Assembly (NCBI GenBank): GCA_013397455.1
Contig: VYZB01000223.1
Coordinates: 888,263-952,262 of the forward strand
From: Crotophaga sulcirostris
Lineage: Eukaryota; Chordata; Aves; Cuculiformes; Crotophagidae
Direction: 5' to 3'
DNA: 64,000 bases
The position numbers and the translations under genes were made by a program. Numbering within the stretch: position 1 is the stretch's first letter; every line of letters begins with the position of its first letter. A model generated the notes under the pieces. That model was given only the letters and a program-made list of their open reading frames with translations, did no database searches and was not told where the DNA came from. Shown in pieces: positions 1 to 10,832 of this stretch.

Positions 1-180
1 CTTTACCAGCTTCATTGCCCTTCTCTGGACACGCTCCAGCACCTCAATGCCTTTCTTGTAGTGAGGAGCTCAAAACTGAGCACAGTATTCTAGGCGTGAC
101 CTCACGTCAAGTACAGGGCAAAGATCACTTCCCTAGTCCTGCTGGCCACACTATTTCTGATACAGGCCACCTGGAAGGAC
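1..180 (-). mobile_element. CR1 LINE fragment, cut by the window edge
   Basis: Resembles the complement of the CR1 3' coding region: CTCTGGACACGCTCCAGCA, a TTTCTTGTAGTGAGGAGCTC-like segment and CACTTCCCTAGTCCTGCTGG match the avian CR1 pattern as I know it. Similarity fades after about 180, perhaps with a deletion and a degenerate tail to about 230. It continues to the left of the window. Confidence 0.85.
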
Positions 181-3100
181 ATAACCAAGCTTTGTCACCA
201 CTTTGGCTGTACTTATCAGCCAGCAACATTGAACAGCATGCAGGAGAAAGAGCGGCCATGCCAGGGAAAATGAGAATTTGCGTGTTATGAGCTCCTGAAT
301 TCTAAAGTATTGCATTTTCATGTTGAAATGCCAATGACTAAGGGCATAAATGAGTGGCACAGATTACTCCATCATCACAAACTGCTGAGTGTCAGCCTTC
401 ATGATTGTCCCTACGTGCTCTGAACTCAGACCGAATGACTGACCTAATTTAAGCACCTTCCACTGTGGGCTGGGTAACTTTGCACTTGCAACAGTCTGAG
501 AGCATTGGTGGGAGTTCCCCTGCCAAGAGCATTTCGCTTGCCAGGTCTTTCTGTTTGGCTGGCTGGTGGTAGCTTGGTCAGCTGGACATCGAGTCCTCAT
601 TTTTAGCTGCATTCACTGTGTAGCTCTTTCAAATGTCAGTGACAGATGTGCATGAGTGACCAGGGAAGGGTTTATTTCATGTTGTCTCTTGTTATGCTTT
701 GCTGACAACTCATGGATCAATTCTGGACTCATGTTTCTTTAAACTTAGAGGGGGTCAGAGCTTTGCTGCTGCCACAGCTCATCAGTCCAAAGCTTTTTTT
801 CTGGCTCTGGGTCTCAGGGAGAGATCTAGGGCCGACTGGCTGAGAAGCATAGCTCTTCTTAGCAGTGCCTGCACCTGCAGATGTGTACTCACATGGACTT
901 GCAGCTCCCAGCTCTGCGAAGCACAGCTGAGACACAGCTGTGAAAGTCATGAAGTTTTTGGAGCCTGTGAGTATTACTGGTGTGCCACAAGCGTGGTGTG
1001 CTCAGCTGAAGGCAATTGTACCCTCATTAATGTGAACAAACAGAGGTATTGATCCCAGCTGACCAGGCTGGCTGCATTCAGCCTCGTTGGCTTTTTTGAA
1101 GGGCGTCTTATATGTGCGACAGTCTGTGATTTTTACCACGAAAACTGAAGAGCCCAAGCAGTGTTGAGAAATAGGATACCAGTTGCCTTTGGCTTTTTCA
1201 CCTTATCTGGGACCCTCACCCACACATCTTATCTGCTCATGGACCAAGACCTTATTCAAGCTTAAGTCTGGGTCCCCTATTGCTGTCTGAGCTGTCTTCA
1301 TCTCCAGTAGTGAGGGAGAATGCAGCCTCCAGAAGTCTTGGGTTAAGTGCCTAAGAGCGTGAGTCCCCAAAGCTGAAGCACTTGTTGCTGCTTGTTGGAG
1401 GCACAGGAATCCTGGGAACACCTGCCTGGCCCTGTCACCCAGGTGGCTGAGCTGGCACAGCTTCCAGGGCCGTGCAGTGTGCGAGGCTGAGCTGCAGAGG
1501 CAGCAGCTGGAGGGTGCTGTTGCCACAGGAAAAGCTGCCAGGCTCAAATAAGAAAAAACAGTTAAGTCTGAGCTCGGGAGTGAGTCAGTCAGTCAGTCCT
1601 GAGGGAATTTTCATGTCCCGGCTATCGTGACTCACCCTGGCCTGAGGTCTTGCAGATCATCCTCCTTTGGTAGAGTGACAATGCCTGGAGTTCCTTTTTC
1701 TGCTATTGATTTATTAAAATACACACTTTATTTTCTCAATGCGCATTGCTGAGAATAACAACTTCATCTTCTTTTAATCCTTTCTTAGCCACCTTGGGTC
1801 ATCATTTTAGTTTCCAGTTACACCTGTTTTTTTGTTTTTCAGAGAGCCAGTGTGAGGGACCAGGAACTGGGTTTTACTTTCAGTTATCCCTGGAGGAGGA
1901 GCTGTAGAAGGAAGCAAAGCTATGGTATTGGGAGCTGTGCCACAGGAGGACAGCTGAGCAGGAATCTGGTGTGACAGCACCACATTTTTGCTTTTGGCAA
2001 TAAAAATTGGAGCAAGCCATAACTGGGACGTGGGGTAATCTGGTTTTATTTACTGTGTGGTTATCTAAGCCCTCCTAACAACTCTCAGGAGGATTCCTCA
2101 CCCCAAACTGCTCCTCATCCTTGACACATCCCACAGCCTCTGCATGGTAGAGTCCTTATTGCTGCTGGAGATAATAGGGGGCAGCTGGTGGCTGTGGAGG
2201 TCCTGCTGCAGTTTTCACTGCCTTCCAGTTGGTAAGAGCTTGTGCTGGAAGGGGCTGCTTCTCCTCTGCAGCAGACGCTGCCTTCTTCCCAGCTTGTGCT
2301 TTGTTCAAGCATGGTTCTTGCAAGCAGGGCTCCAGGTAGGTGCAGTCCATATTCAATTCCCTCATTAAATGTTGACATTTAATCTAAGTGAGAAAGCATT
2401 TCTGCAGGGAGAGGCCAAGCAGGAGGCAGAAAGGTAGACCCCACCTGAAAGGGAGCTGAGGGAGCACCCATCTCCAAAACAGCTGTTGGCAATCATGTTC
2501 CTTTGCCTGAGTTGTGCGGGTACTTATAAACTTTGTGGGATTTCTTTCCAAGGTCCTTGGGCTCACTGCTGTTGGCCCCCTGCTTTGCTGGAGCTCAGTT
2601 TAGTAGTAAATGTTGGTCCCTGAAAGTGAAGCCTGTGACCAGTTTTGGAGTGTTTGGAGTTGACACAGCCACAGGTTAAGGATGATGTGACTGCTTGTCC
2701 TCTCTGATCAGGGGACTGCTGCCCTTCCTCAGCGGGAATCTCCTGCTTTCTGGGGATGTTGCTCACAACATATGTAGTTGAGGGAAAAGCACTGCTTTTT
2801 CTCCTGCCCTATCCAGTGGTTCAGGCTGAAACACTGCTTTGCTTCTGGGAAAAACCTCAAAATGTCAAAATACAGCAACATTGCAGACCCCAAAACCTAA
2901 ATCTGCAATAGAGGCTGTGGCAGACTTGTTATGTTTCACAGTGACAGGAATGTAGTCATGTCTGAGAACACTGGGAAGGCATGACCAGAGGAGCCCTCTT
3001 GGAGCTCTCAAAGTGGTTTCCAGAATTTTAAAGCATTTTTTCCATCAGATTTTGCTTGGTACTGTATTGCTTGTTGAGGGTTGAGGTTTGATGCGGGGTT

Positions 3101-4188
3101 TTTTGTTGGTTTTTTTTTAATATCTCAGCCTGAGGTGGAAAATTGTCAGTTATTTGGCTTTGTTGCATCAAGAAGAGTCTAGGAAAAATAAGTGGGAGGA
3201 GAATCAGGACACTGTAACAAAGGTATTGCTAGCTAATCCCCAATAAGTGCTACAGGTTTCAGGAGATAACTGTGTATGCATAGTTTCAGAAGAGATCATG
3301 AGATTTCAGGAGAAATTACAAGATTAAGCCTCTTGATGATGAAATACTACCACTCTCTGGTCCTTTAAATTTCTTTGGCGGGCCAGGACACAAACGGATT
3401 TAGTACTTATCCCTATTAAAAAATGTCATTTTGAAGAATGTTTTCAGTAATTGTTTTGCCTAACAGAGAAAATTATGAGATCCTTTCCAATGTGCATTTT
3501 TTTAAGAGCAACTAATGACGAGAGGATTTGAGCACTTTAATGGATTTGAATATCCGTTTGGCATTAGATTTAATTGGTCAGCCTGGTCGTTTTTCTTTAA
3601 CAGAAATTGGATAATTCACATTAATCACTTGGGTAAGAAAATTATGGCTAAGGGAAAAATACAAAAAAATAATTCACAATGCTGATATTGTTTCCCTGTT
3701 TACTGTTTTATTAAGCTCACTTTAAATTCACAAATAGACAAATTACTTACAAAAGCCATTTACTCCAAAAGTAGGCGGTACCACATACTTTAAAACAGGA
3801 AGCATTTGTCATAACAATAGAAAAGGCTGGATTTCAATACGCAGAAGTCCATAATATCTTCTGTGTGGTTTAAATAAGTAGGTATTACTGCTACTGTCAC
3901 CTGCTTTATCATGATTATCAGTTACGAAACAACCATCCTGGAGTTGCACAAAGTCAGCATAATAAAAACAGCACTGGGGAAGGCAATGCAGATTCATCTT
4001 GAGTTGTTGCCATGTGTTTGACTAGAGAATGAGGTACTTAACCAGTGACTGGCTTGCTGAAGCCTGGAGTTTGCTTCCATTGCTTGCAGAAGGGTGGGTC
4101 ACCTCAAGATCTCTGTGCTATTTTGGCCTTACTTGCACTTTATTTTGAAGGTGTACACAGACTTGATAGGTCTAGTTCAGCAGGGTGG
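181..4188. other. Intergenic stretch, no gene recognised
   Basis: Several ORFs of 60 to 117 codons occur on both strands (for example 699-1052 plus and 1203-1547 minus) but overlap shadows in other frames and match no family I know. There is a short GTCA/AGTC run near 1580-1597 and a G/T-rich tract near 3094-3119. The part from about 3360 to 3760 is AT-rich with few CpGs and looks like a conserved non-coding element; this cannot be tested here. Confidence 0.6.
4139..4144 (-). terminator. Possible PROKR2 polyadenylation hexamer
   Basis: AATAAA on the minus strand about 1.16 kb after the stop codon; another lies at 3712-3707, and one overlaps the stop itself (5308-5303). I cannot tell which is used. 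The inferred 3' UTR would include a CR1 fragment if either distal site is used. Confidence 0.2.
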
Positions 4189-4236
4189 ATTATTTTTCCC
4201 CACTAACAAGCTATTATTTTTCCCCACTAACAAGCT
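4189..4236. repeat. 24 bp tandem duplication (2 copies)
   Basis: Two perfect adjacent copies (4189-4212 and 4213-4236) of a unit starting ATTATTTTTCCCC and ending AACAAGCT. It lies just outside a CR1 fragment. Confidence 0.95.
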
Positions 4237-4259
4237 ATTCTTTTATACGGGTCCCACTG

Positions 4260-4512
4260 AGAAACAAGCTGAAGCACATGAAATTCCATCTAAACATAAG
4301 AAAACACTTTTTTTACTGTGTGGGCTTTTGAACACAGGATGTGCTCCTAGCGAGGCAGTGGAGTCTTCATCCCTGGAGTGAGTCAAAGCCCAACTGGACG
4401 TAATCCTGGGGAATCTGTTCTAGCTGACCCTGCTTGAGCAGAGAAGTGGACTAGACAATCCAGAGAGGCTGCTCCCCACCTCTATGATTTTGTGATTGAT
4501 TCTGTGAACAGC
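4260..4512 (+). mobile_element. CR1 LINE 3' fragment
   Basis: Reads in CR1 sense orientation: a diverged CATCTAAACATAAG segment, GGAGTCTTCATCCCTGGAGT, GACCCTGCTTGAGCAG, GGACTAGACAATCCAGAGAG, then a tail TATGATTTTGTGATTGATTC matching the CR1 3' octamer-type repeats. An old, substituted copy. It lies 0.8 kb past the PROKR2 stop, on the opposite strand. Confidence 0.85.
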
Positions 4513-5303
4513 TCAGTGACGCAAGGAAGCAGAAGCTGGCCATAGGGTACCTGGAGGTGAGAGAAGGGAACAGGTCCCTTCAATATGTAGCTGTGCCGTT
4601 TCTAAATGCGTAATAAACAGACTAACACTCTACATAAAACTACATAGAGGAATATTTTTAAAATATTCTTAAACAAGGTGTCACAGGAAGAGACCTGAGG
4701 TTTTCACTAGACTGTGAAGCATTATTTAGCTTTGTAGAGAATGTGCTTTTCGTGCTGCACGTTGGACAATAGAAAGCTGGTAGCCTGTAGACTTCAAGGA
4801 GCTTCACCAGGAGGGGTAAACTGAGGGGACAGAAAGTGACAAGAAGCAAGATGGGCTTTTTTGACATTCTTCCTTTTGTGAGCAGAAGGAAAAGGACACC
4901 AAATATCTTAAAGATATGAATTATAATCTTACAGGGATTAAGAGATTTCTCTTAAGAAGAAAGAGGCATCATTGCTAGGATCAGCAATCAACTCTTCCAC
5001 CATTGTAATATGCTGTCATGCATTCATATGCATTTTTGTTCACCTTAAATTTTAAACAACTCTAAAATGAGTGTCTACATCCCATATTTACAGGTGGGTG
5101 AACTGAAGCACAGTATCAGTCTGAGTTGTGGGATTATACAGCAGTCCAGTGAAAAGAGTTCTGGTGGGAATGTGTAGTAGGCTGCTTTTCGAGGGCTCTT
5201 ATCAGTGCTGGGTATTATCACAGACAAGGCAGAAGTTTCTGAGGAGGCATTATTTCCTCTTTACTTCCTCTCCGAAATACATGAGATCAGAACTGCAGAA
5301 AAT
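4513..5303. other. Sequence 3' of PROKR2, probable 3' UTR
   Basis: No gene or repeat seen. On the minus strand this directly follows the PROKR2 stop and is probably transcribed as 3' UTR; its extent is not defined by the sequence. Confidence 0.45.
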
Positions 5304-6000
5304 TTATTTCAGTTTTATACAGTCTACCTCCTCTGTAACAGGCATTGCACTTGTTCTCAGGTCTAAGTCTGTGCTAGATTTGCTTCCATTGTATGTTGAT
5401 CTCCATCTGAGCAACATGATCTTCTTGAAATACTTCATGGTGTTATTTTTTACAGTTATAAAACACATGGTGTTTATCATGCTGTTACTCATAGCGATGC
5501 ACTCAACTATGTAAAAAGCAGTAAGATAATGCTTCTCTTTCACAAAGATGATGGGGAAAAAGTCACGGACAATTGCGAAGCCATAGAAAGGTGCCCAGCA
5601 GAGGACATAGGCAGTCAGGATGCACATCAGTACCGTAACAGTTTTTCTTCTGCATCGAAGCCTCTTTCTAATCTGTTCCGTCTGAAATCCTGGTACGGTT
5701 TTAAACCAAAGCTCCCGAGAGATCCTGGCATAACACAAGGTCATTGTAATCACAGGGCCAACGAATTCAATGCCAAAGATGAAGAGGAAGTATGATTTGT
5801 AGTACATCTGCTGATCAACTGGCCAAATTTGACCACAAAATTTTTTCTCCTGGTTTTTGACTATAAATAACACTGTTTCAGTAGCAAAGTAAGCAGATGG
5901 GATAGCTACAAGTATGGAGATGATCCAGACCAAGGCGATTAGGAAGGTTGCTGTTTGATAATTCATGCGTGGTTTCAGTGGGTGAACAATGGCCAGGTAC
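5304..6000 (-). CDS. PROKR2: PROKR2 second coding exon (residues 167-397)
   Basis: Begins directly after a pyrimidine-rich acceptor (TTTGTCTGTTCTAG) and completes the DRY motif with Tyr167. It encodes TM4 to TM7 and the cytoplasmic tail. The open frame reaches further upstream to 6041, but those 14 residues are intron read-through. The third intracellular loop carries the basic run RKRLRCRRK (277-285), expected for G-protein coupling. The stop TAA lies inside an AATAAA hexamer (5308-5303). Confidence 0.94.
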
Positions 6001-9000
6001 CTAGAACAGACAAACAGATTCCAAATGAAGTCTGAAAACACTATTGATCAGAACACACTTCAGAATGCAAGTGGACAGAATTAGGCAGGAGGAAATAGCT
6101 GTCATTCTTAAAGAGTCCGACAAATTTGTCTATAAGGAGAGTTAAGAAAATTTTCTGAAGTAGCAGGCTAGAATTGAGTTCCCAGATCTAGGCAGAAACT
6201 CTGGAACACGTGGCTGACAGTTTTGTTAGGACAGTGGGTACTTGTCAATCTGAAAATCTGAGCGTATGTTAGGGTGTCTGAGGATGGTTTTGAAGTCCTC
6301 AATCCCACCTGTCAACAAGATCAAACTGGAAAAGTTGTAATTTTTGTATCACATTTTTTTTAACACAGATCACATATCTGGGAGTTACGGAAAGACTGGA
6401 AAAAGAGAAAGACAGGGAATATTTCTGTTATTGATAAATATGTTTGCAGGACCTAGCACAATACACAGGTGATGTTGAATCCAGGATGTGCCATGGTATA
6501 GCAGCTGGAAATTCTTCGGTAGACAGCACATGTTCAAGTGAGAGTTTGAAACATGCAGTAACATACACCTAGGCAGGTGCAGGTAAAACGACAAACATCT
6601 CTAGGCAGAGAACTACTTAAATATTTATTTTTTTACCAAGAGGTCAAATATACATAACAAACATAAACGATAAACAAATATATGATTGGCCATTGGAATG
6701 CGCTGCCTGGGGAGGTGGTGGAGTCGCCGTCCCTGGAGGTGTCTAAGAGGAGATTGGATGAGGCACTCAGTGCCATGGTTTAAATGATGGTTTGGTGTTG
6801 GTGTTAGTGTTACTGTTGGGTTATAGGTTGGACTCGATGATCTCAAAGGTCCTTTCCAACCTTGTAATACTGTAGAACTGTGAAACAGTATTTTTATTAT
6901 CTTGGTTATTCCATCAGGTGCAAAGATTTGGAGCTGATATTAATGAATGGTTACAGGTGAGCATGATTTAAACAACAAAGGACTGTGTGTCCATTTTCTG
7001 CCCATGCAAATTTTTATTTTGACTGCTGGAGGTGACTATTGTCAATTAATCTTAAATATGCTGTGTTAAGTAATATGCCAAACCATAAAACTGGAGTTAG
7101 ATATTTGCATTCCTGATGACTGTAAAGCTGCAAGGTGTACTGCAATGTTTCACAAAGAAATGTGGAGAAATGGAAGTACATAATTTGCAAGATCCATCAT
7201 TTGCCCTCAGTTCAGTTAAAAAGGGGCTAGGACCAAATGGCATTCACTCTGGGGTTTTTTGTTTGTTTGGAGTTCATGAGGGGTGATTTTTTAAGAGGCT
7301 ATATAGCTTATGTTATAGAGTTACATTAGAGTACACTGTGCCAGAAATATTAGGATATTTCTGCTAAAATGAAGATTTTTATCAGAGACGCTCCAGAGCT
7401 CCCAATACAATTGTATTTAGCACAAAGGATTGTTTTACAAAGTGGAATTTCTGATTCATTCAGAGGCTTTTCTATCTGTTTATATGCTACAGAGAGTGAT
7501 GAAAAAAAACTATCCACAGGATATATTAATTCTAAAATAAAATGGAAAGTCAGTGGTGCTTTTCATCAGCCAGTTCTTGGAATCAGATGAATTGTTCACC
7601 ATTCTTAATAGTGCAGGCAGGATGTCAAGGGACAGCAGCAGTATTTCTCAGCCTCATTGTAGAGCTGATAAATGATGGAAATAATGTTGTGGGATAATGT
7701 TTGTGTGTGTATTCATAAGTATGCATATCTGCTCAGCAGAACATTTGACTGGATGTGGTAAATATCTATAAGAGAGTTAGAACGGGCTTTTGTGATGGAT
7801 TTTCTGATTGTCCTTGCTTACCATACTTGGGCTGTTACTGTGGAGTGGTCCTCGAGCACAGGAACTGAGTTAAGATGAATCTACCCTGGAATATGTGCTC
7901 AAAAACTATACATAAACACACAAAATGACCATGGGTGTTCGGTCCAGGGGACCTAGATAAAGTTACCCCCCTGCCCCCCGCCAATATTTTACATCGTGGA
8001 CATTGGACCCTTAGTGTGAACCCTTGCTCTTCATATCCTCTACTTTCGCACTGCAATATTTTTGGGTGTAGATGTGGCCTTATATAAGTGAAATTTCTGT
8101 TTCATGTGGCATCCAGGACGATGAAAGAGAGTCCTACTTGACAGAAATCCTGCAGGACAGACTTGCCCTTTCTACACAGGTAAGCCCTTTTAAATGATTT
8201 AAATATGGGAAGGCTTTTGTTAGGAGCCCATTCTTTTTAAAGACCAAAGTAAATGACCCACATGACATAACAAATGTGGAATGGTTGATTGTTAAATGAA
8301 CAAAAGTTTCTCTCTGTTTACCAAGTCAAAAGCTTACCAAAAAAAGGGCAGGGAAACCAAAACAGTGTGTTCTTAAAACAAACTTCAGTGATTAATCATT
8401 TCCAGGGTTGTTTTTAAAGATGCCCAGGGAGATATGCTAGAAATCTTCTGATTTCATAGCAGACATAAGGGCTCAATGACCCATGTTACTTCATCAACTT
8501 GGGATGCACTAGCAGAGCTTTCCAAGAAATTTTTTTACTAATTAAAAAAGATAAGTAATAGAAAACAATGGTGCATACAACAGAGCATTTAGAAACTTAA
8601 CCCTGAGCCCTCAGCTGCCATTCAAAGATTATTTTGTTAGATACTTGTTAAGGATTTTTTTCATTGGAGCTGGTAGTCCTCTCCCCCACACCCAGAGTCT
8701 TTCCACAGGCTTCTGTTGACATCAATAATAGCTGAATCATCTGCACATGAGCTGTATCCATACAAGCATCAGGACAGTTAACTGCTCCTGAGCTGTCTTT
8801 TGGATCAGGTACCAAAGACTAGAGCATAAAATTGCACATGAGAGGAAATGGAAAAAAAAAGGGAAAGAGGGGTGATAATCATACAGTGTGTATAAGCAGA
8901 GGTTATATAGAGGTGTATATTGTGTTTGTACACAAAATATGACTTGTGATGGCCTTTCCGTAAAGAGTTTTCTCTGTGGCTCTCTGGCTTTCTGTGAGTC

Positions 9001-10658
9001 ATGTCAGGCTTATGTCAGCATGAAGCTAATCCTCAGTGCCTGGGTCCATCAGAGTCCACGGTGCACGAGGTTAAGTGTAGAGGAGTCATAGAAAGAAGAA
9101 AATTAAATGATACTGTTAACATTCCTGGAATGAGAAGCGGGCATAGAAATATCTCAGGACTTCAGTATAATGCAGGTAGAGTAGCAGGTGGCTATCATTA
9201 TGTTCTGCCTACCCCATTATGAAGGCTGTAGGAACATGTCTGCTGAAATGGGTTGGTTTAGTATTTTATAATTTTCTGAACAGTGCCATAAAAAAACTGT
9301 GAATCTTTCCTGGCTTGCCACTGTGCCATCCTCAGAGAGGTGTATAAAGAGACAGGAGAGCACGGAGGAGAGTATTTTAATGGAGAGGTGAGTGCTGACC
9401 ATACTCACCAAGCATCCATTTCTGGGTTGGAGCATCCAGCTAAGACCTCCGTACTATCAAATGGTTAATTTAGTGATTGTTGGGCTTTCTTGGGGGGGCA
9501 GGACAGAGAATAAGAACTCTAGTTTGTAGGCTGGATAGAATTGTTACCTTTTACTTTCTCTCACGCTGAAACAAAAACTGGGAAAAATAATTTAGAGGCA
9601 GAAAGAAACATCCTGTAAGTCAATAAGCCTGTTAAGAAATTCATCTGTCAGATTCTCTATCACCAGTTCACAATTTCTCTCACTGAAGAGTACTTCCTTT
9701 ACTGTTCACAGGAAAGGTTCAACTCAGAAAAGCTGTGTAGGCCAATAGTAAAGATGCCTTAGAGATGTATGGTTTGAAACAGGTTATATAGTGCAGATGA
9801 ACGCTCTAATCTCTGGGTGTTTCTGATTTCTCTCTCTCTTTCTCCTCTTTCCCTTATTTCATGAGTCTTCCCCTACATTTGAATTGGGCATATTTTCATG
9901 AGGAAAAATTGTTTTAATAAATCAAAATTCATTTCACCTAAAAAGTTAAATCAAGAAATTTCCAGTGAGTTTTCTCGAGGGAAATGACACGACTTCATGT
10001 CATTAAATTTTTATGAAAGAAGATACCCAGATCTGCATAGTACCTACCTGGACATCAGTAAACCCTGCAGAACAGCTGAGCATGTTAAAAACCTAGAAAT
10101 ACAACCAGCCAGCCACAGAAGCTCTGGCCATCTCCTTGTGCAGCCATAGCACCCCACTTACCTGTCAACAGCTATAGCCAGGAGAGAATTGGTGGAAACG
10201 TAGAGGGAGACAGTCCGTAGGTAGTTGACTGAGGCACAGAGGATGTGACCATGCTCCCAGGACAGCTGCCGCACCACGTAGTAGTCCATCTCGAAGGGGC
10301 AGCACACAATGGCCACGATGAAGTCGGAGATGGCCAAATTGGCAATCAGCAGGTTGGTGAGATTTCGCAGCTTCTTGTAGCGGGCGAGAGCAGCAATGAA
10401 AACGAAGTTGCCAATGCCACAAACCAGCATGATGCCAACTAAAGCCACCCCGATCACGATCTTGGCTGCAAAGAAGGTGCGGGTTTTGGTCATGTCGTCG
10501 TCGCTGTCCAGTGGCAGTTCATAATCACTGTAACTGAAATTGAAAGGGAAGGAGAAGTTTCGCAAGGACGTTAAATCCCCATCGTGAATATTGTAGATTG
10601 CAGCGAAGTTGAGGTTGATGGTAGCATTTGGGTTATGTTCATCTTGCTTCATGGCCAT
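5304..10658 (-). CDS. PROKR2: Prokineticin receptor 2 (two coding exons, complete)
   Basis: Class A GPCR for prokineticins; the family couples mainly to Gq at the plasma membrane and acts in olfactory/GnRH neuron development, circadian output and gut motility. The CDS joins 10658-10162 to 6000-5304: 397 codons plus TAA. Seen in the protein: three N-glycosylation sequons in the extracellular N-terminus (N11, N34, N40); TM1 with GN at 83-84; TM2 D112; C141 and C221 for the ECL1-ECL2 disulfide; DRY at 165-167; TM4 W191; TM6 CWAP at 300-303; TM7 with NTxxF (342-346) replacing NPxxY, as in known PROKRs; C-terminal tail ending EEVDCIKLK. Human PROKR2 is 384 residues; the difference is in the N-terminus. 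Residues such as [18 protein letters not shown] and DMTKTRTFF favour PROKR2 over PROKR1, though [10 protein letters not shown] and the YNG-SKSS tail are PROKR1-like. No frameshift or internal stop. Receptor family certain; paralogue call strong but made from memory of the human proteins. Confidence 0.93.
6001..10161 (-). other. PROKR2: PROKR2 intron between coding exons
   Basis: A 4,161-base GT-AG intron bounded by GTAAGTG at its 5' end and TTCTAG at its 3' end. It contains one CR1 fragment (6684-6884) inserted antisense to the gene, a pyrimidine tract around 9826-9855 and otherwise unannotated AT-rich sequence. No second coding exon of another gene was recognised inside it. Confidence 0.88.
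6684..6884 (+). mobile_element. CR1 LINE 3' fragment in PROKR2 intron
   Basis: Contains the CR1 segments CTGGGGAGGTGGTGGAGTCG, TGTCTAAGAGGAGATTGGAT and GGACTCGATGATCTCAAAGG, and ends at CTTGTAATACTGTAGAACTG. The TTGGTGTTGGTGTTAGTGTT stretch ties it to the same subfamily as the copies at 31.3 kb and 47.6 kb. It lies antisense to PROKR2 inside its intron. Confidence 0.92.
10162..10658 (-). CDS. PROKR2: PROKR2 first coding exon (residues 1-166)
   Basis: Encodes the N-terminus through TM3. The start is the ATG at 10658, with G at -3 and G at +4 (GACATGG), a good Kozak context; a second in-frame ATG follows two codons later. The open frame runs seven codons further upstream only to a GTG (10679), which is not a credible eukaryotic start. 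The exon ends GACAG at 10162 followed by GTAAGTG, a near-consensus donor. The intron splits the Arg codon of the DRY motif (AG|G), a phase 2 junction, the position I recall for vertebrate prokineticin receptor genes. Confidence 0.93.
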
Positions 10659-10832
10659 GTCTCTCTTCTTTTGACACACGTGGCTTGGCTAGCCCTTGAT
10701 TTTGTGTTAGAATTGCCCAGAGTGGCCAGGCACGATGGTGGCAGGCAGGAGCCCTCATCCAAAGTTTCCTTCTGGTCAGTGAGTCACCTTGTCCCCATGA
10801 GATTATAGAGCAGCAGCATCATTTATCTCCTT
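10659..10832 (-). other. PROKR2: PROKR2 5' UTR part of exon, with upstream splice acceptor
   Basis: On the minus strand a textbook acceptor (TTTTCCTCTTTTTGTTTCCACAG) ends at 10833, 174 bases before the initiator ATG. The coding exon therefore probably starts at 10832 with untranslated sequence, and at least one non-coding exon lies further upstream (higher coordinates). This is inferred from the splice signal alone; transcript data would settle it. Confidence 0.6.
10784..10822 (-). promoter_or_regulatory. Upstream ORF in PROKR2 leader (12 codons)
   Basis: Within the inferred 5' UTR an ATG-ATG pair opens a 12-codon frame ending in TGA at 10786-10784, 125 bases before the receptor start. It includes a Leu-rich start (MMLLLYNLMGTR). 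If the leader is transcribed as inferred, this uORF would be met first by scanning ribosomes and could damp receptor translation. The frame is visible; its use is inference. Confidence 0.4.

Noticed and set aside
699..1052. 117-codon plus-strand ORF
   Set aside because: Cys/Ser-rich random-looking product, opposite-strand ORF over the same bases, no domain or splice context.
6001..6041. Extra residues at the start of the second coding exon
   Set aside because: They are translated intron; the acceptor TTCTAG ends at 6001 and the exon starts at 6000.
10165..10442. Alternative ORFs of 65 to 85 codons over the first coding exon
   Set aside because: Shadow frames of the PROKR2 exon.
10659..10679. 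N-terminal extension of the receptor by seven residues
   Set aside because: The upstream initiator would be GTG; the ATG at 10658 has a good Kozak context.
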